In this document: positions 45,114 to 53,792 of the stretch, piece by piece
Position numbering within the stretch: position 1 is the first letter of the stretch
How the letters are laid out: every line of letters starts with the position of its first letter
Source of the DNA: an uncultured Collinsella sp.
Lineage (GTDB): Bacteria > Actinomycetota > Coriobacteriia > Coriobacteriales > Coriobacteriaceae
Reading direction: 5' to 3'
Length of the DNA stretch: 64,000 nt
NCBI GenBank assembly: GCA_900541855.1
Contig: UQLD01000001.1
Coordinates: 1-64,000, forward strand
Program-made: the position numbers and the translations under genes
Notes under the pieces: model-generated
What the model saw: the letters and a program-made list of their open reading frames with translations, nothing else
What the model was told of the DNA's origin: nothing
Databases searched by the model: none

Positions 45114-45188
45114 TTACGCCATTCTCAATGCTGTTTTTACGCTACTTTCACTGTAGTTTTTACGCCATTTTCATTGAAGGTTTTACGC
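45114..45188. repeat. Three tandem 23-bp repeats at the broken end of the DUF4143 gene
   Basis: TTACGC begins at 45114, 45137, 45160 and 45183, an exact 23-base period; units differ at several positions. Confidence 0.85.
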
Positions 45189-45264
45189 TTGGCATCCTTA
45201 GCGCGACGCTCGCTCAACCCCTGACCACCGGATTGCCCGAATTCCGGGATGCTGCCTCCGCTCC

Positions 45265-45292
45265 AAACAAAAGGCCCAGCTCGCGATGAGCT
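45265..45292 (-). terminator. Terminator-like element, copy near array A
   Basis: AGCTC/GAGCT stem next to GGGCC, with TTTTGTTT on the minus strand. Closely related to the element at 47261-47294; both are joined to the right half of a 62-bp dyad unit. Confidence 0.6.
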
Positions 45293-45347
45293 GCCTCCCA
45301 TTTCTTGAACATTAGAAATGGGAGGCTTTCCGCCCCATGCCTCTATC

Positions 45348-45595
45348 GGAAACGGCATCCCGTCCTGAGCATCGAATCCGGGACGTAGTTTCCGCATGCG
45401 GCTTCGTTAGGAAAGCATGTTCCACTCTGAGCGCTCATTCCGGGGTGCAATTTCCGCCAGAGACGCCGCCGGGAAAGCACATCCCGGTTTGGAGCCGAAA
45501 TCTGGGATGTAGTTTCCGCTTGAAGGGCGATCCGGAAAGCACGTCCCATTCCGAGTGGCAATTCCGGGTCACAGTTTCCGCAGATACCAGCCGAC
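45348..45595. repeat. Array A: four 62-bp dyad units
   Basis: GGAAA starts at 45348, 45410, 45472 and 45534, an exact 62-base period. Each unit reads GGAAA-N5/6-TCCC ... GGGA-N5/6-TTTCC, so it can fold into its own stem-loop, followed by a linker of about 15 bases. A half unit precedes (45235-45260). Confidence 0.92.
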
Positions 45596-45876
45596 GATCC
45601 GCCGCCTTTATCACATGCCTTCAAATATGCGATCCAGAAACACAAAACAGCAGATAGATTGCTCTTTTTCGGAAAAGTAAACGTCCCTAAACTTACCAAG
45701 GCTTCATATCTAGCTACCGTTCACGGATGCCGATTACCGCCCACCGATTCAGCTTCAAAAAATGACGTCAAAACCAGGCCATCTACCTGCATGGTTAGAT
45801 TTTGGTCAGCTTTTGGTCAGCTGAGCGGCAAGTTCCGGCTGATACGTTTTTGCTACCCAAAAGGAGGCGGTAGCTC
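45596..45876. other. Upstream region of the AbiEi-like gene with an 11-bp direct repeat
   Basis: No gene. Two adjacent copies of TTTTGGTCAGC (45800-45810, 45811-45821) lie 55-75 bases before the start codon and may be the binding site for the AbiEi-like protein itself. An AAGGAGG ribosome site follows. Confidence 0.5.
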
Positions 45877-46875
45877 ATGACCCATTGCAATGACCAACTC
45901 ATCGACCAACTGCTCACCCAAGCCGAACAAGAGGGGCGCTGTCTGATTCCCCCGAGCGCGGCGATCCGAAAAGCGCTCCTGCGGCGCATCGGCGACATGG
46001 TCGTCTCCCCCATGCCGGGATTGTTCGCGCGCAAAATACGCTGGGATGAACTAAACCGAGCGCAACGCCATTGCGAGATTATCCGCGCCCTTGCGATCAT
46101 CCACCCCGATTGGACGTTCTGCTCGTTTTCGGCTGCCTGCCTGCTGGGGCTCGAGGTCTCGTGGCGACACCTGAATGTCGTGCATGTCTGCAGCTCGACA
46201 AAGCCGTCGGCTCGTCCGGGCGCACATATTCAGCGGCACCAGATTGAGCCGGCCGGTGCAATACGCAGAGTCGGCATATCGGTAACGCCGCCTATCCAAA
46301 CGGCCACAGATTGCCTGCTGCAAACTGGTTTTGCCGACGGCATGCCCATTGCCGATTCGGCGATCTCAAAGCTCGGCCTTACGCGGGAACAGCTGATGGA
46401 GGCCGTTGAGCAACGAGCGACTGCCCGCAATGGTCGCGCAATTCGCACCGCCCTCACAACGCTTCGATATGCCGACGTCCGCGCCGAGAGCGGTGGGGAA
46501 TCGGTCGCCCGAGCCGTCATGATCGAGACCGGTTTTGCGCCCGACTGGCTTCAATACGAGCTGACGGACCCCTTCGATTCGACCGAAACCATGCGAACGG
46601 ACTTTGCCTGGGAGACCCAGGCGCGGGAGCTCACGTTGGGAGAACTCGACGGGCTCGTCAAATATACCGACCAGGCCATGCTAGCCGGGCGCACCACCGC
46701 CGAGGCGCTCGTTGCCGAACGACAGCGCGAGGCGCACCTATCGCTCTACGGTCACCCTCTGCTGCGCTTTACCATGAACGAGGTCCGCTCGGCAGGAATG
46801 CTCACCAAAAAGCTTCAGACGGCAGGCATCCGGCAGACCGCGCTGCCGACGTGGCTCAACGAAGTGGAGCTGTAG
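45877..46875 (+). CDS. AbiEi-like antitoxin-domain protein with nuclease-like C-terminus
   Basis: A 332-residue protein. About residues 1-150 match the AbiEi winged-helix/antitoxin architecture: ALLRRIGDMVVSPMPGLFARKIRWDELNRAQRHCEIIRALA, WTFCSFSAACLLGL and a VHVCSSTKPSARPG segment. About 200-300 resemble the DUF559/Vsr endonuclease-like fold (SGGESVARAVMIETGF...MRTDFAWETQARELTLGELDGLVKYTD). No partner toxin (AbiEii nucleotidyltransferase) is present, so it is a solitary member. Both sides of the gene carry 62-bp dyad arrays. A role in defence or in binding these repeats is speculation. Confidence 0.65.
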   Translation: MTHCNDQLIDQLLTQAEQEGRCLIPPSAAIRKALLRRIGDMVVSPMPGLFARKIRWDELNRAQRHCEIIRALAIIHPDWTFCSFSAACLLGLEVSWRHLNVVHVCSSTKPSARPGAHIQRHQIEPAGAIRRVGISVTPPIQTATDCLLQTGFADGMPIADSAISKLGLTREQLMEAVEQRATARNGRAIRTALTTLRYADVRAESGGESVARAVMIETGFAPDWLQYELTDPFDSTETMRTDFAWETQARELTLGELDGLVKYTDQAMLAGRTTAEALVAERQREAHLSLYGHPLLRFTMNEVRSAGMLTKKLQTAGIRQTALPTWLNEVEL

Positions 46876-46948
46876 GAGCTGCTAGGCCGCGCATCGCCGG
46901 ATCGCATCCCCCCTATCTGGGCCGCGTTTTCCCAACGGCCACGCCAAC

Positions 46949-47257
46949 GGAAAGCGCGTCCCATTCTGAGGCATGATTCCGGAACACAGCTTCCGGTTGA
47001 GGGGCGATCCGGAAAGCACGACCCGTTCCGAGACCGAATTCCGGGACGCAGTTTCCGCTTGAGGCTTCAACCGGAAAATGCATCCCAGGCTGAAGCCATA
47101 TTCCGGGACACACTTTCCATTTGAGGCCTCTACCGGAAAACGAATCCCATTCTGAGCGTCGAATCCGGGATACAGTTTCCGTTTGAAGCCCGTCCGGAAA
47201 GTACGCCCCATTCTGGAGCCGAAATCTGGGACGAATCTTCCGCATGCGGAGGCGCTC
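46949..47257. repeat. Array B: five 62-bp dyad units
   Basis: GGAAA starts at 46949, 47011, 47073, 47135 and 47196 (periods 62, 62, 62, 61). Same consensus and orientation as array A. A degenerate unit precedes at about 46898-46948. The period is not a multiple of three, which argues against coding. Confidence 0.92.
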
Positions 47258-47260
47258 CAA

Positions 47261-47294
47261 ACAAAAGGCCCCGGCTCGCGATGGAGCTGGGGCC
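47261..47294 (-). terminator. Terminator of the xdhD operon
   Basis: GGCCCC-GCTC / GAGC-GGGGCC stem with a 6-base loop, followed on the minus strand by TTTTGTTT. It lies about 70 bases after the xdhD stop. Confidence 0.85.
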
Positions 47295-47363
47295 AAAGGC
47301 GCAGCGTATGTAGTTGATGCTGAGCGCGAACGGCCCGTTAGCAATGGCCGTACGCGCTCTACC

Positions 47364-50141
47364 CTAGCCGCGGCGACGGGCGCGGCTGTATGGCGTATCC
47401 ACCATGGGCAGATCCGGACGCAGCTTGCCGTCAAACGCGCGGTAGGCGTTCTGTACGGCGGGCGCCGTGGGGATCGTTGCGATCTCGCCGATGCCCTTGC
47501 CGCCATATGCAACGGGCAGCAGCTCGTCCTTCTCCACGTAAATGGCGTGGATATCCGGAATCTCGGGCGCACGGAACAGCCCGAGCGTGCCATACCTTGC
47601 CTGGGGCACGCAGTCCTTGAGCGGCCAATCCTCGGTAAGCGCATAGCCCATACCCATAAGCACGCCGCCTTCGATCTGGCCCTGAATGGAGATGGGGTTG
47701 ACCACCTTGCCGGAATCGTGCGCGGCATAGACCTCGCTCACGCGGCCGTCATCGTCCAAAATGACCACGTGCGTGGCAAAGCCGTAGCAGATGTGGCTCT
47801 TGGGATTGGGAACGTCGGCGCCCAGCTTGTCGGTCGGCTCCAGGTACACGTAGCCAAACTCGCATCCCTCGAGCGCCTTGATGGCGGCCGCGGGATCCTG
47901 AGGATGCATACCCTGGCCGGCGACGAGCTCCTGCGTGTGCAGCTGATAGGCGCGACCGTCGTCGTACTCGATCTTGACGCCGTCGCCATGCGCATTCACG
48001 GGAGCGGCGGGCGCAGACTTGCCGGCCTCGATGTCAAGCATGGCATCGCGCAGCAGGAAGGCGGCACCGCGCACGGCCTCGCCGGTCACGACCGTCTGAC
48101 GCGAGCCAGACGTGGTGCCGGAGTCGGGAGCGTTCTCGGTGGAGCACTCGCCGTTGGCGATGCAACGAAGCGGCAGACCGCAGGCCTCGGCAACGTCCTG
48201 CAAAAAGACGGTGTTACAGCCCTGGCCGATGTCGGACGTGGCGGCGTAGACCACGGCGCGGCCATCCTCGATGCGAATCTTGCAGCGGCCGGCATCGGGC
48301 AGGCCCACGCCCACGCCGGCGTTCTTCATGGCGCAGGCAATGCCGGCGTGGCCGGGATGCGCGTAGTAGGCATCCTTGACCTCGAGCAGTGTTTCCTTAA
48401 GCGCCGTGGAGCAGTCGGCAATCTGGCCGTTGGGCAGAACCTCACCCGGCTCGATGGCGTTACGGTAGCGAATCTCCCACGGATCCAGGCCGACCTTCTC
48501 GGCCAGCAGGTCGATCAGGCTCTCGAGCGCAAATTCGGACTGGCAAACGCCAAAGCCTCGGTACGCACCGGCGGGCGGGTTGTTGGTGTAGTAGCCAAAG
48601 CCGCGAATGTCGGTATTCTGGTACTTGTAGGGGCCGACGGCATGCGTGCAGGCGCGCTCGAGCACCGGACCGCACAGCGACGCGTAGGCGCCGGTGTCAA
48701 AGTTGATCTCGCAGTCCAGACCGGTAAAGTTGCCCTCGGCGTCGCAACCCAGCGTAAAGGTGCCGTCCATGGCATGGCGCTTGGGATGGAACGCGAGCGA
48801 CTCGGCACGCGTGAGCTTGCACTTCACAGGACGCTGGAACTTGTATGCGGCGAGCGCGGCCAGGTGCTGGATGGACACGTCCTCCTTGCCGCCAAAGCCG
48901 CCACCCACGAGCATGGTCTCGACGACCACACGCTCGGGTTCGTTGTCCCAGCCAAACATGTGGGCGCACTCTTTGCGCGTGTCGTAGGCACCCTGGTCGG
49001 TCGACTGCACCTTGACGCCGTTCTTGTACGGGAAGGCGACGGCGCACTCGGGCTCCAAGAAGGCATGCTCGGTAAAGGGCGTGGTAAAGCGCTGCGTCAC
49101 GGTAAACGCGCTCTCTGCCAGCGCCTTGGCGGCGTCGCCGCGCGTCACGTGACGGCTCTGGCACACGTTGTCCTTGAGCTCCACCGTGTTGCCAAAGGCA
49201 AAGAAGCTGTCGTGCAGGCGCGGGGCGTCGGCAGCCCTGGCCTCGGCAATGTTACGCACGGGCTCCAGCGGCTCGTAATCGATCTTTACGAGCTTCTTGG
49301 CCTTCTCGAGCGTCGCCTCGTCCTCGGCAACCACCAGCACGATGGCATCGCCCACGCAGCGAGTGATATCGCCCTGGGCGATCATGACGTCCCAGTCCTG
49401 GATAAGGTGGCCGACCTGGTTGACCGGCACGTCCTCGGCGCGCAGGATGCCAACCACACCGGGTAGGGCCTCGGCCTTGGAGGTATCGATGGAGAGCACG
49501 CGGGCACGCGGATACTTGGAGCGCACGGCGCTGGCGTAGGTCAGGCCCGGCTGGTCGATCTCGTCGATGTCGTCGGGGTACTTGCCCTCGCCGAGCACCT
49601 TCTTGCGCACGTCGATGCGGAAGGCGCGCTTGCCCACGCCGTAGTCGGCGCCGCGCTCCAGATCCTCGTCGATCTGCTTTTCGCCGCGGAGCACCGCAGC
49701 GGCCAGCGCAATGCCCTCGATAATCTTTTTGTAGCCGGTGCAGCGGCAAACATTGCCGCGGATGGCGTACTTGATCTGCTCCTCGGTGGGTTCGGGGTCC
49801 TCGGCGATGAGCGCCGCACCCGCCATGACCATGCCGGGGATGCAAAAGCCGCACTGCACGGCGCCCACGGCGCCAAAGGCGTACACGAAGGCCTCGCGCA
49901 CGTCCTCGGGCAGGCCCTCGACGGTCACGATGTTGCGGCCGGCGGCAAGCGCGGTGGTCAGCACGCAGGCCTTGACGGCCGCACCGTCCACGTGGATGGT
50001 GCAAGTACCGCATGCGCCCTCGGAGCAGCCGTCCTTGGCGGAATGGATATGCAGGTCGTCGCGCAGGTAGCGCAGCAGCGGTTTGTTTTGGGTCGTCGTG
50101 CGCTCAACGCCGTTAACGGTAAAAGTGAATTCCTGTGCCAT
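47364..50141 (-). CDS. xdhD: Selenium-dependent xanthine dehydrogenase, fused Fe-S and Mo subunits
   Basis: A 925-residue molybdenum hydroxylase. Residues 1-150 carry two [2Fe-2S] clusters (Cys39, 44, 47, 59 and Cys97, 100, 132, 134). About 175-925 is the molybdopterin-binding part with SDIGQGCNT and the catalytic Glu886 in GGKGIGE. There is no FAD domain and no FAD subunit gene beside it, so electrons must leave through the adjacent ferredoxin and YgfK. The context with yqeB, yqeC and xdhC points to a labile selenium ligand. It should oxidise hypoxanthine/xanthine or act in the reductive direction on urate; direction is not told by sequence. Confidence 0.93.
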   Translation of the reverse strand: MAQEFTFTVNGVERTTTQNKPLLRYLRDDLHIHSAKDGCSEGACGTCTIHVDGAAVKACVLTTALAAGRNIVTVEGLPEDVREAFVYAFGAVGAVQCGFCIPGMVMAGAALIAEDPEPTEEQIKYAIRGNVCRCTGYKKIIEGIALAAAVLRGEKQIDEDLERGADYGVGKRAFRIDVRKKVLGEGKYPDDIDEIDQPGLTYASAVRSKYPRARVLSIDTSKAEALPGVVGILRAEDVPVNQVGHLIQDWDVMIAQGDITRCVGDAIVLVVAEDEATLEKAKKLVKIDYEPLEPVRNIAEARAADAPRLHDSFFAFGNTVELKDNVCQSRHVTRGDAAKALAESAFTVTQRFTTPFTEHAFLEPECAVAFPYKNGVKVQSTDQGAYDTRKECAHMFGWDNEPERVVVETMLVGGGFGGKEDVSIQHLAALAAYKFQRPVKCKLTRAESLAFHPKRHAMDGTFTLGCDAEGNFTGLDCEINFDTGAYASLCGPVLERACTHAVGPYKYQNTDIRGFGYYTNNPPAGAYRGFGVCQSEFALESLIDLLAEKVGLDPWEIRYRNAIEPGEVLPNGQIADCSTALKETLLEVKDAYYAHPGHAGIACAMKNAGVGVGLPDAGRCKIRIEDGRAVVYAATSDIGQGCNTVFLQDVAEACGLPLRCIANGECSTENAPDSGTTSGSRQTVVTGEAVRGAAFLLRDAMLDIEAGKSAPAAPVNAHGDGVKIEYDDGRAYQLHTQELVAGQGMHPQDPAAAIKALEGCEFGYVYLEPTDKLGADVPNPKSHICYGFATHVVILDDDGRVSEVYAAHDSGKVVNPISIQGQIEGGVLMGMGYALTEDWPLKDCVPQARYGTLGLFRAPEIPDIHAIYVEKDELLPVAYGGKGIGEIATIPTAPAVQNAYRAFDGKLRPDLPMVDTPYSRARRRG

Positions 50142-50153
50142 GGTGATTCCCTT

Positions 50154-50633
50154 CTACACGCCGGCGGCGATGCCGGTGCGGTCGTGGATAGCGCCATGCG
50201 GGCAGACGACGGCGCACATGCCGCACGACAGGCAGTCCGCGCCGTCGATATGGGCGCAGTTGTCCTCGATGCGGATAGCGCCGGCGGGGCACTTTTTAGC
50301 GCACATGCCGCAACCGATGCAGCTGGTGTCGCAGATCTTGCACGCAATGGCGCCCTTATCGGTGTTGTTGCAGCGCACCAGGATGTTCTGGTAGCCGGGA
50401 ACGAAGGCAATCACGCGCTGCGGGCACGCCATGCCGCACAGGCCACAGCCCGTGCACTTGGAGCGGTCCACACGGGCGACGCCGTCGACCAGCGCGATGG
50501 CACCGTGGGGGCAGGCCGTAACGCAGGCGCCACAGCCAATGCAGCCTTCGCTGCAGCGGGCGTCGCCGCCTGCGGAAGCACAGCCGCTTCCGCAGGCAAC
50601 GTAGGCCACGTGATGTTGAATGGATTTGGCCAT
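50154..50633 (-). CDS. Polyferredoxin with four [4Fe-4S] motifs
   Basis: A 159-residue protein with four CxxCxxCxxxCP-type motifs (CIGCGACVTACP, CTGCGLCGMACP, CIGCGMCAKKCP, CLSCGMCAVVCP) preceded by extra cysteines. The N-terminus ACGSGCASAGGDARCSEG is RnfB-like. It lies between xdhD and ygfK with gaps of 12 and 11 bases and is the obvious electron wire between them. Confidence 0.9.
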   Translation of the reverse strand: MAKSIQHHVAYVACGSGCASAGGDARCSEGCIGCGACVTACPHGAIALVDGVARVDRSKCTGCGLCGMACPQRVIAFVPGYQNILVRCNNTDKGAIACKICDTSCIGCGMCAKKCPAGAIRIEDNCAHIDGADCLSCGMCAVVCPHGAIHDRTGIAAGV

Positions 50634-50644
50634 AAGAGACTCGC

Positions 50645-53644
50645 CTATTTCTTAAGAAGGTACGAATAGTTGTCGCGCACGGCCCTGATGGTCAGGCGGA
50701 CGGCCTCGGGCAGACCGGTGTTGACGGCATCGACCGAGACGGTGCGGACCGTGCCGGCGACGCGGACCTTAAAGTGGTCCTCGTCCACGGCCAGGAAGCC
50801 CTCGTTCTCGGAGTTCTCCATGTCCTGCTCGCTCCAGAACAGGGTGAGCTTGTCCTTGTAGGGACGGCCCTCCTGGTAGGGGCAGAACACGGCGCAGTTG
50901 CCGCACTCGTTGCACATACCGTCGACGTGGACGACCTGATGCTTGGCCAGGCCCGGCACCTTAATGGCCACGTTGGCGCGGTTGGGGCACACGTCGCAGC
51001 AGACCTCGCACACCGAGCCGCAGCCCAGGCAGCGGGTCTTGGTGCAGTTGCGCTTGTCGCGGCACAGCGACCCCTTGCGCTCGTAGCAGGTGTCCTCGCG
51101 GCCAGCCTGCTCGTTGCAATCGGCGTACTTGTTAAAGTCAACGCCGGCGATGGCACGGGCGACCTCGGCGGCGTCGGCGATAGCCTCGACCACGGTGGCA
51201 GGACCGCGACGGCAGTCACCTGCAGCCCAGACGCCCTCGACGCCGGTGGAGGTGGCGGCAAGGCGGCCGCGACGGTCGTGCTCGACGCCCGCGGCATCGT
51301 ACAGGCTGGCATCGATGCCCTCGCCCACGGCGCAGATCACCGTGGTGGCGGGAAGCTCAACGGTCTCGCCCGTGGCGACAGGGCTGCGACGGCCGCTTGC
51401 ATCCGGCTCGCCAAGCTCCATAACATCGCAGGTCAGCACGGCGCCGTTAAGTGCCTTGGGCGCCAGCAGCTCGCAGAACTCAACGCCATCGGCAAGAGCA
51501 AGATCGAGCTCTTCCTCGTCGGCGGGCATCTGCTTCTTGGTGCGGCGATACACCAGGCGCACGTTCTTCACACCAGCCAGGCGCTTGGCCACGCGGGCCG
51601 CATCCATGGCGGTGTTGCCGGCGCCAATGACTACGACGTCCTCGCCCAGCTCGAGCTTCTCGCCCTTCTTGGCGGCCTCGAGGAACTCCAGCACATCGAG
51701 CTCGGCACCCTCTCCCAGGCCCGCAGAGCCGGGCATCCAGGCACCGGTGGCCACGACCACGTCGGTAAAGCCCTGGGCCTTGAGCTCGTCGATGGACTCC
51801 ACGCGAGCATTGAGCTGCACCTTGGCGCCAAAGGCCAGGCAGAGCTCGGCGTCGTGGGAGATATCGTCGCTGGCGATACGGAACTCGGGGATCACGTGAC
51901 GGACCACGCCGCCGAGCGAGTCGCGGGCCTCAAAGATGGTGACGGGCACGCCGGCGCGCGTCAGGAAGAACGCCGTCGCCAGTCCGGCCGGGCCGCCGCC
52001 GATAACGGCAACGTTGTGCTCGCCGTCGTTGGCGATGGCCTGGGCGCGCAGCTTGGGCAGCACGGCGGTCATGGCCTCGCGGGCGGCCTTGAGCTTGCTG
52101 GCGCGAATCTGGGCGCCCTCGGGCTCGTAGAACGCACGCTCGCAGGCACGGCCGCAGGGATGCGGGCAGATGGTGCCGGTAATGAACGGCAGGGCGTTGC
52201 GCTCGATGATGATGTTGAGTGCGTCCTCGTAGCGGCCCTCGTCAACAGCCGCCAGATAGGCGGGAATATCCTGCTGGATGGGGCAGCTCGTGCGGCACGG
52301 CGTGGTAAAGCAGTCGGAAAGCGGGCTCTTGCCGGCGACTTTGCGGTCGGGCAGCGGGCGCAGCGGCTTCTTGTAGAGCGGGTTGGTGAGCGAGTCGGTC
52401 TGGATCGCGGTCACGGCGTCGAGAGAGACGCCCGCGAACGACTTGCCGGCCAGATCGGCAAACTCGCCGGCCATCTGGCTAAAGCGCTCGTAGCCACCGG
52501 GCTTGAGCACGTCGGTCGCCAGGGTGACGGGCCAAATGCCGGCATCATACAGGGCGCGAATGTTGTAGACCGTGGCGCCACCGGAGTAACTGATGCGCAG
52601 CTTACCGTCAAACTGCTCGGTAATGCGGCGGGCAGCCTCGATGGTCAGCGAGAACAGCGAACGGCCAGACATGTACATCTCGGTGGAAGGCAGCTCGTTT
52701 CTCGTCACGTCGACGGGGAAGGTGTTGGTGAGCTTGACGCCAAACTCTAGACCGCGCTCGGCGCACAGGGCAATCAGGCGCTCGAACATAGGCACGGCAT
52801 CGGCCCACTGCAGGTCCTCGCGGAAGTGCGTGTCATCGAAGACGATGTAGTCAAAGCCCAGCTCGTTCAGACGCTGGCGGGCAAACTCATAGCCCAGCAG
52901 CGTGGGGTTGCACTTGATGTAGGTGTTGAGGCCCTTCTCGGTGATCAGATAGGTCGCGATGCGCTCGATCTCCGCCGGCGGGCAGCCGTGCAGGGTGGAC
53001 TCGGTGATGGAGTTGGAAACGCGTGCCGGGATGGACTCGACAAACGCGGCGTCGACATGCTCAAACTTGTCCAGGTTAGCGAGCGCCCAGGTGCGGCACT
53101 CGTTCCAAACCTCGGAGCCGCTGGCGTCCTTCATGCCCTCGATGTAGGCGTCGACCTTGGGGCTCTTGATGCCCTCGAGGTCATAGCCCACGGACATGTT
53201 GAAGACAAAGCCGTCCGGGCTTCCCAGGCCGTACTCGCGAGCGATGAGGTGGCAGGCGAACCATGCCTTCACGTACTCGGCAAAGGCCTGCGGAACCTCG
53301 AGCTCGGTCGACCACTCGCAGTTGTAGCACTCGTCCTGTGCCACGATGCAGGGCTTGTTCACACACTTGGAGAGCTCCTCGCCGTCCATAACCTGAACGG
53401 TCTTGAGCTCAAAGAAGCGGGAGCCGGCCACGTAGGATGCCACGATGTTCTGGGCAAGCTGCGTATTGGGACCGGCGGCCGGGCCAAACGGGGTCTCGAT
53501 GCGCTCGTCAAAAATGGGAAGCGCGCCCTCCTGGTTGGTCGTGACCATCTTGCGCACGCCAAAGATGGCGCCCTGAGTCTTGTGCTCCTCGATGATCCAG
53601 TTCATCAGCTGCGAAAACGGGATCGGCCTCATGATGTCGCTCAT
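50645..53644 (-). CDS. ygfK: YgfK, putative selenate reductase-type flavoprotein
   Basis: A 999-residue multidomain oxidoreductase. About 1-430 resembles the dihydroorotate/dihydropyrimidine dehydrogenase barrel (KCNPTLLGYEFARQRL, ISYSGGATVYNIRALYDAGIWPVTLATDVLKPGGY). Cys445-501 is the GltD-type Fe-S region (CFTTPCRTSCP, CPHPCGRACERAF). FAD binding follows at 549-554 (GGGPAG), with a second nucleotide site at 674-679 (GAGNTA). C-terminal clusters include Cys872, 875, 879 and Cys911, 914, 917, 921. The layout fits reductive attack on a purine-derived ring with NAD(P)H. The name is historical. The ATG at 53644 follows GAGAGGAG. Confidence 0.92.
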   Translation of the reverse strand: MSDIMRPIPFSQLMNWIIEEHKTQGAIFGVRKMVTTNQEGALPIFDERIETPFGPAAGPNTQLAQNIVASYVAGSRFFELKTVQVMDGEELSKCVNKPCIVAQDECYNCEWSTELEVPQAFAEYVKAWFACHLIAREYGLGSPDGFVFNMSVGYDLEGIKSPKVDAYIEGMKDASGSEVWNECRTWALANLDKFEHVDAAFVESIPARVSNSITESTLHGCPPAEIERIATYLITEKGLNTYIKCNPTLLGYEFARQRLNELGFDYIVFDDTHFREDLQWADAVPMFERLIALCAERGLEFGVKLTNTFPVDVTRNELPSTEMYMSGRSLFSLTIEAARRITEQFDGKLRISYSGGATVYNIRALYDAGIWPVTLATDVLKPGGYERFSQMAGEFADLAGKSFAGVSLDAVTAIQTDSLTNPLYKKPLRPLPDRKVAGKSPLSDCFTTPCRTSCPIQQDIPAYLAAVDEGRYEDALNIIIERNALPFITGTICPHPCGRACERAFYEPEGAQIRASKLKAAREAMTAVLPKLRAQAIANDGEHNVAVIGGGPAGLATAFFLTRAGVPVTIFEARDSLGGVVRHVIPEFRIASDDISHDAELCLAFGAKVQLNARVESIDELKAQGFTDVVVATGAWMPGSAGLGEGAELDVLEFLEAAKKGEKLELGEDVVVIGAGNTAMDAARVAKRLAGVKNVRLVYRRTKKQMPADEEELDLALADGVEFCELLAPKALNGAVLTCDVMELGEPDASGRRSPVATGETVELPATTVICAVGEGIDASLYDAAGVEHDRRGRLAATSTGVEGVWAAGDCRRGPATVVEAIADAAEVARAIAGVDFNKYADCNEQAGREDTCYERKGSLCRDKRNCTKTRCLGCGSVCEVCCDVCPNRANVAIKVPGLAKHQVVHVDGMCNECGNCAVFCPYQEGRPYKDKLTLFWSEQDMENSENEGFLAVDEDHFKVRVAGTVRTVSVDAVNTGLPEAVRLTIRAVRDNYSYLLKK

Positions 53645-53718
53645 AGTGAGCTCCTCTCTGTAACGCCCGGCGAGACCGCGCGGCGGGCGCAAATACGGTG
53701 TAGCGCTAGCACAGCGCC

Positions 53719-53777
53719 GGCGACCCCGCGGAGGTCGCCTATACGCGCGTCGGATGCGGCGAAACATCCGGCGCGCG
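53719..53777 (-). promoter_or_regulatory. Two hairpins in the ssnA-ygfK gap
   Basis: GGCGACC/GGTCGCC (53719-53739) and CGCGCG-CGGATG/CATCCG-CGCGCG (53744-53777) lie in a 148-base gap. No T-run. Probably mRNA processing or stability structures. Confidence 0.6.
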
Positions 53778-53792
53778 TGAATCTACTTGTAA

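Noticed and set aside
45877..46875. A complete AbiE toxin-antitoxin pair
   Set aside because: No AbiEii-type nucleotidyltransferase gene is on either side, so only the AbiEi-like part is called.
45348..47257. The GGAAA arrays as CRISPR arrays
   Set aside because: Units are diverged along their whole length with no constant repeat alternating with unique spacers, and no cas genes are present.
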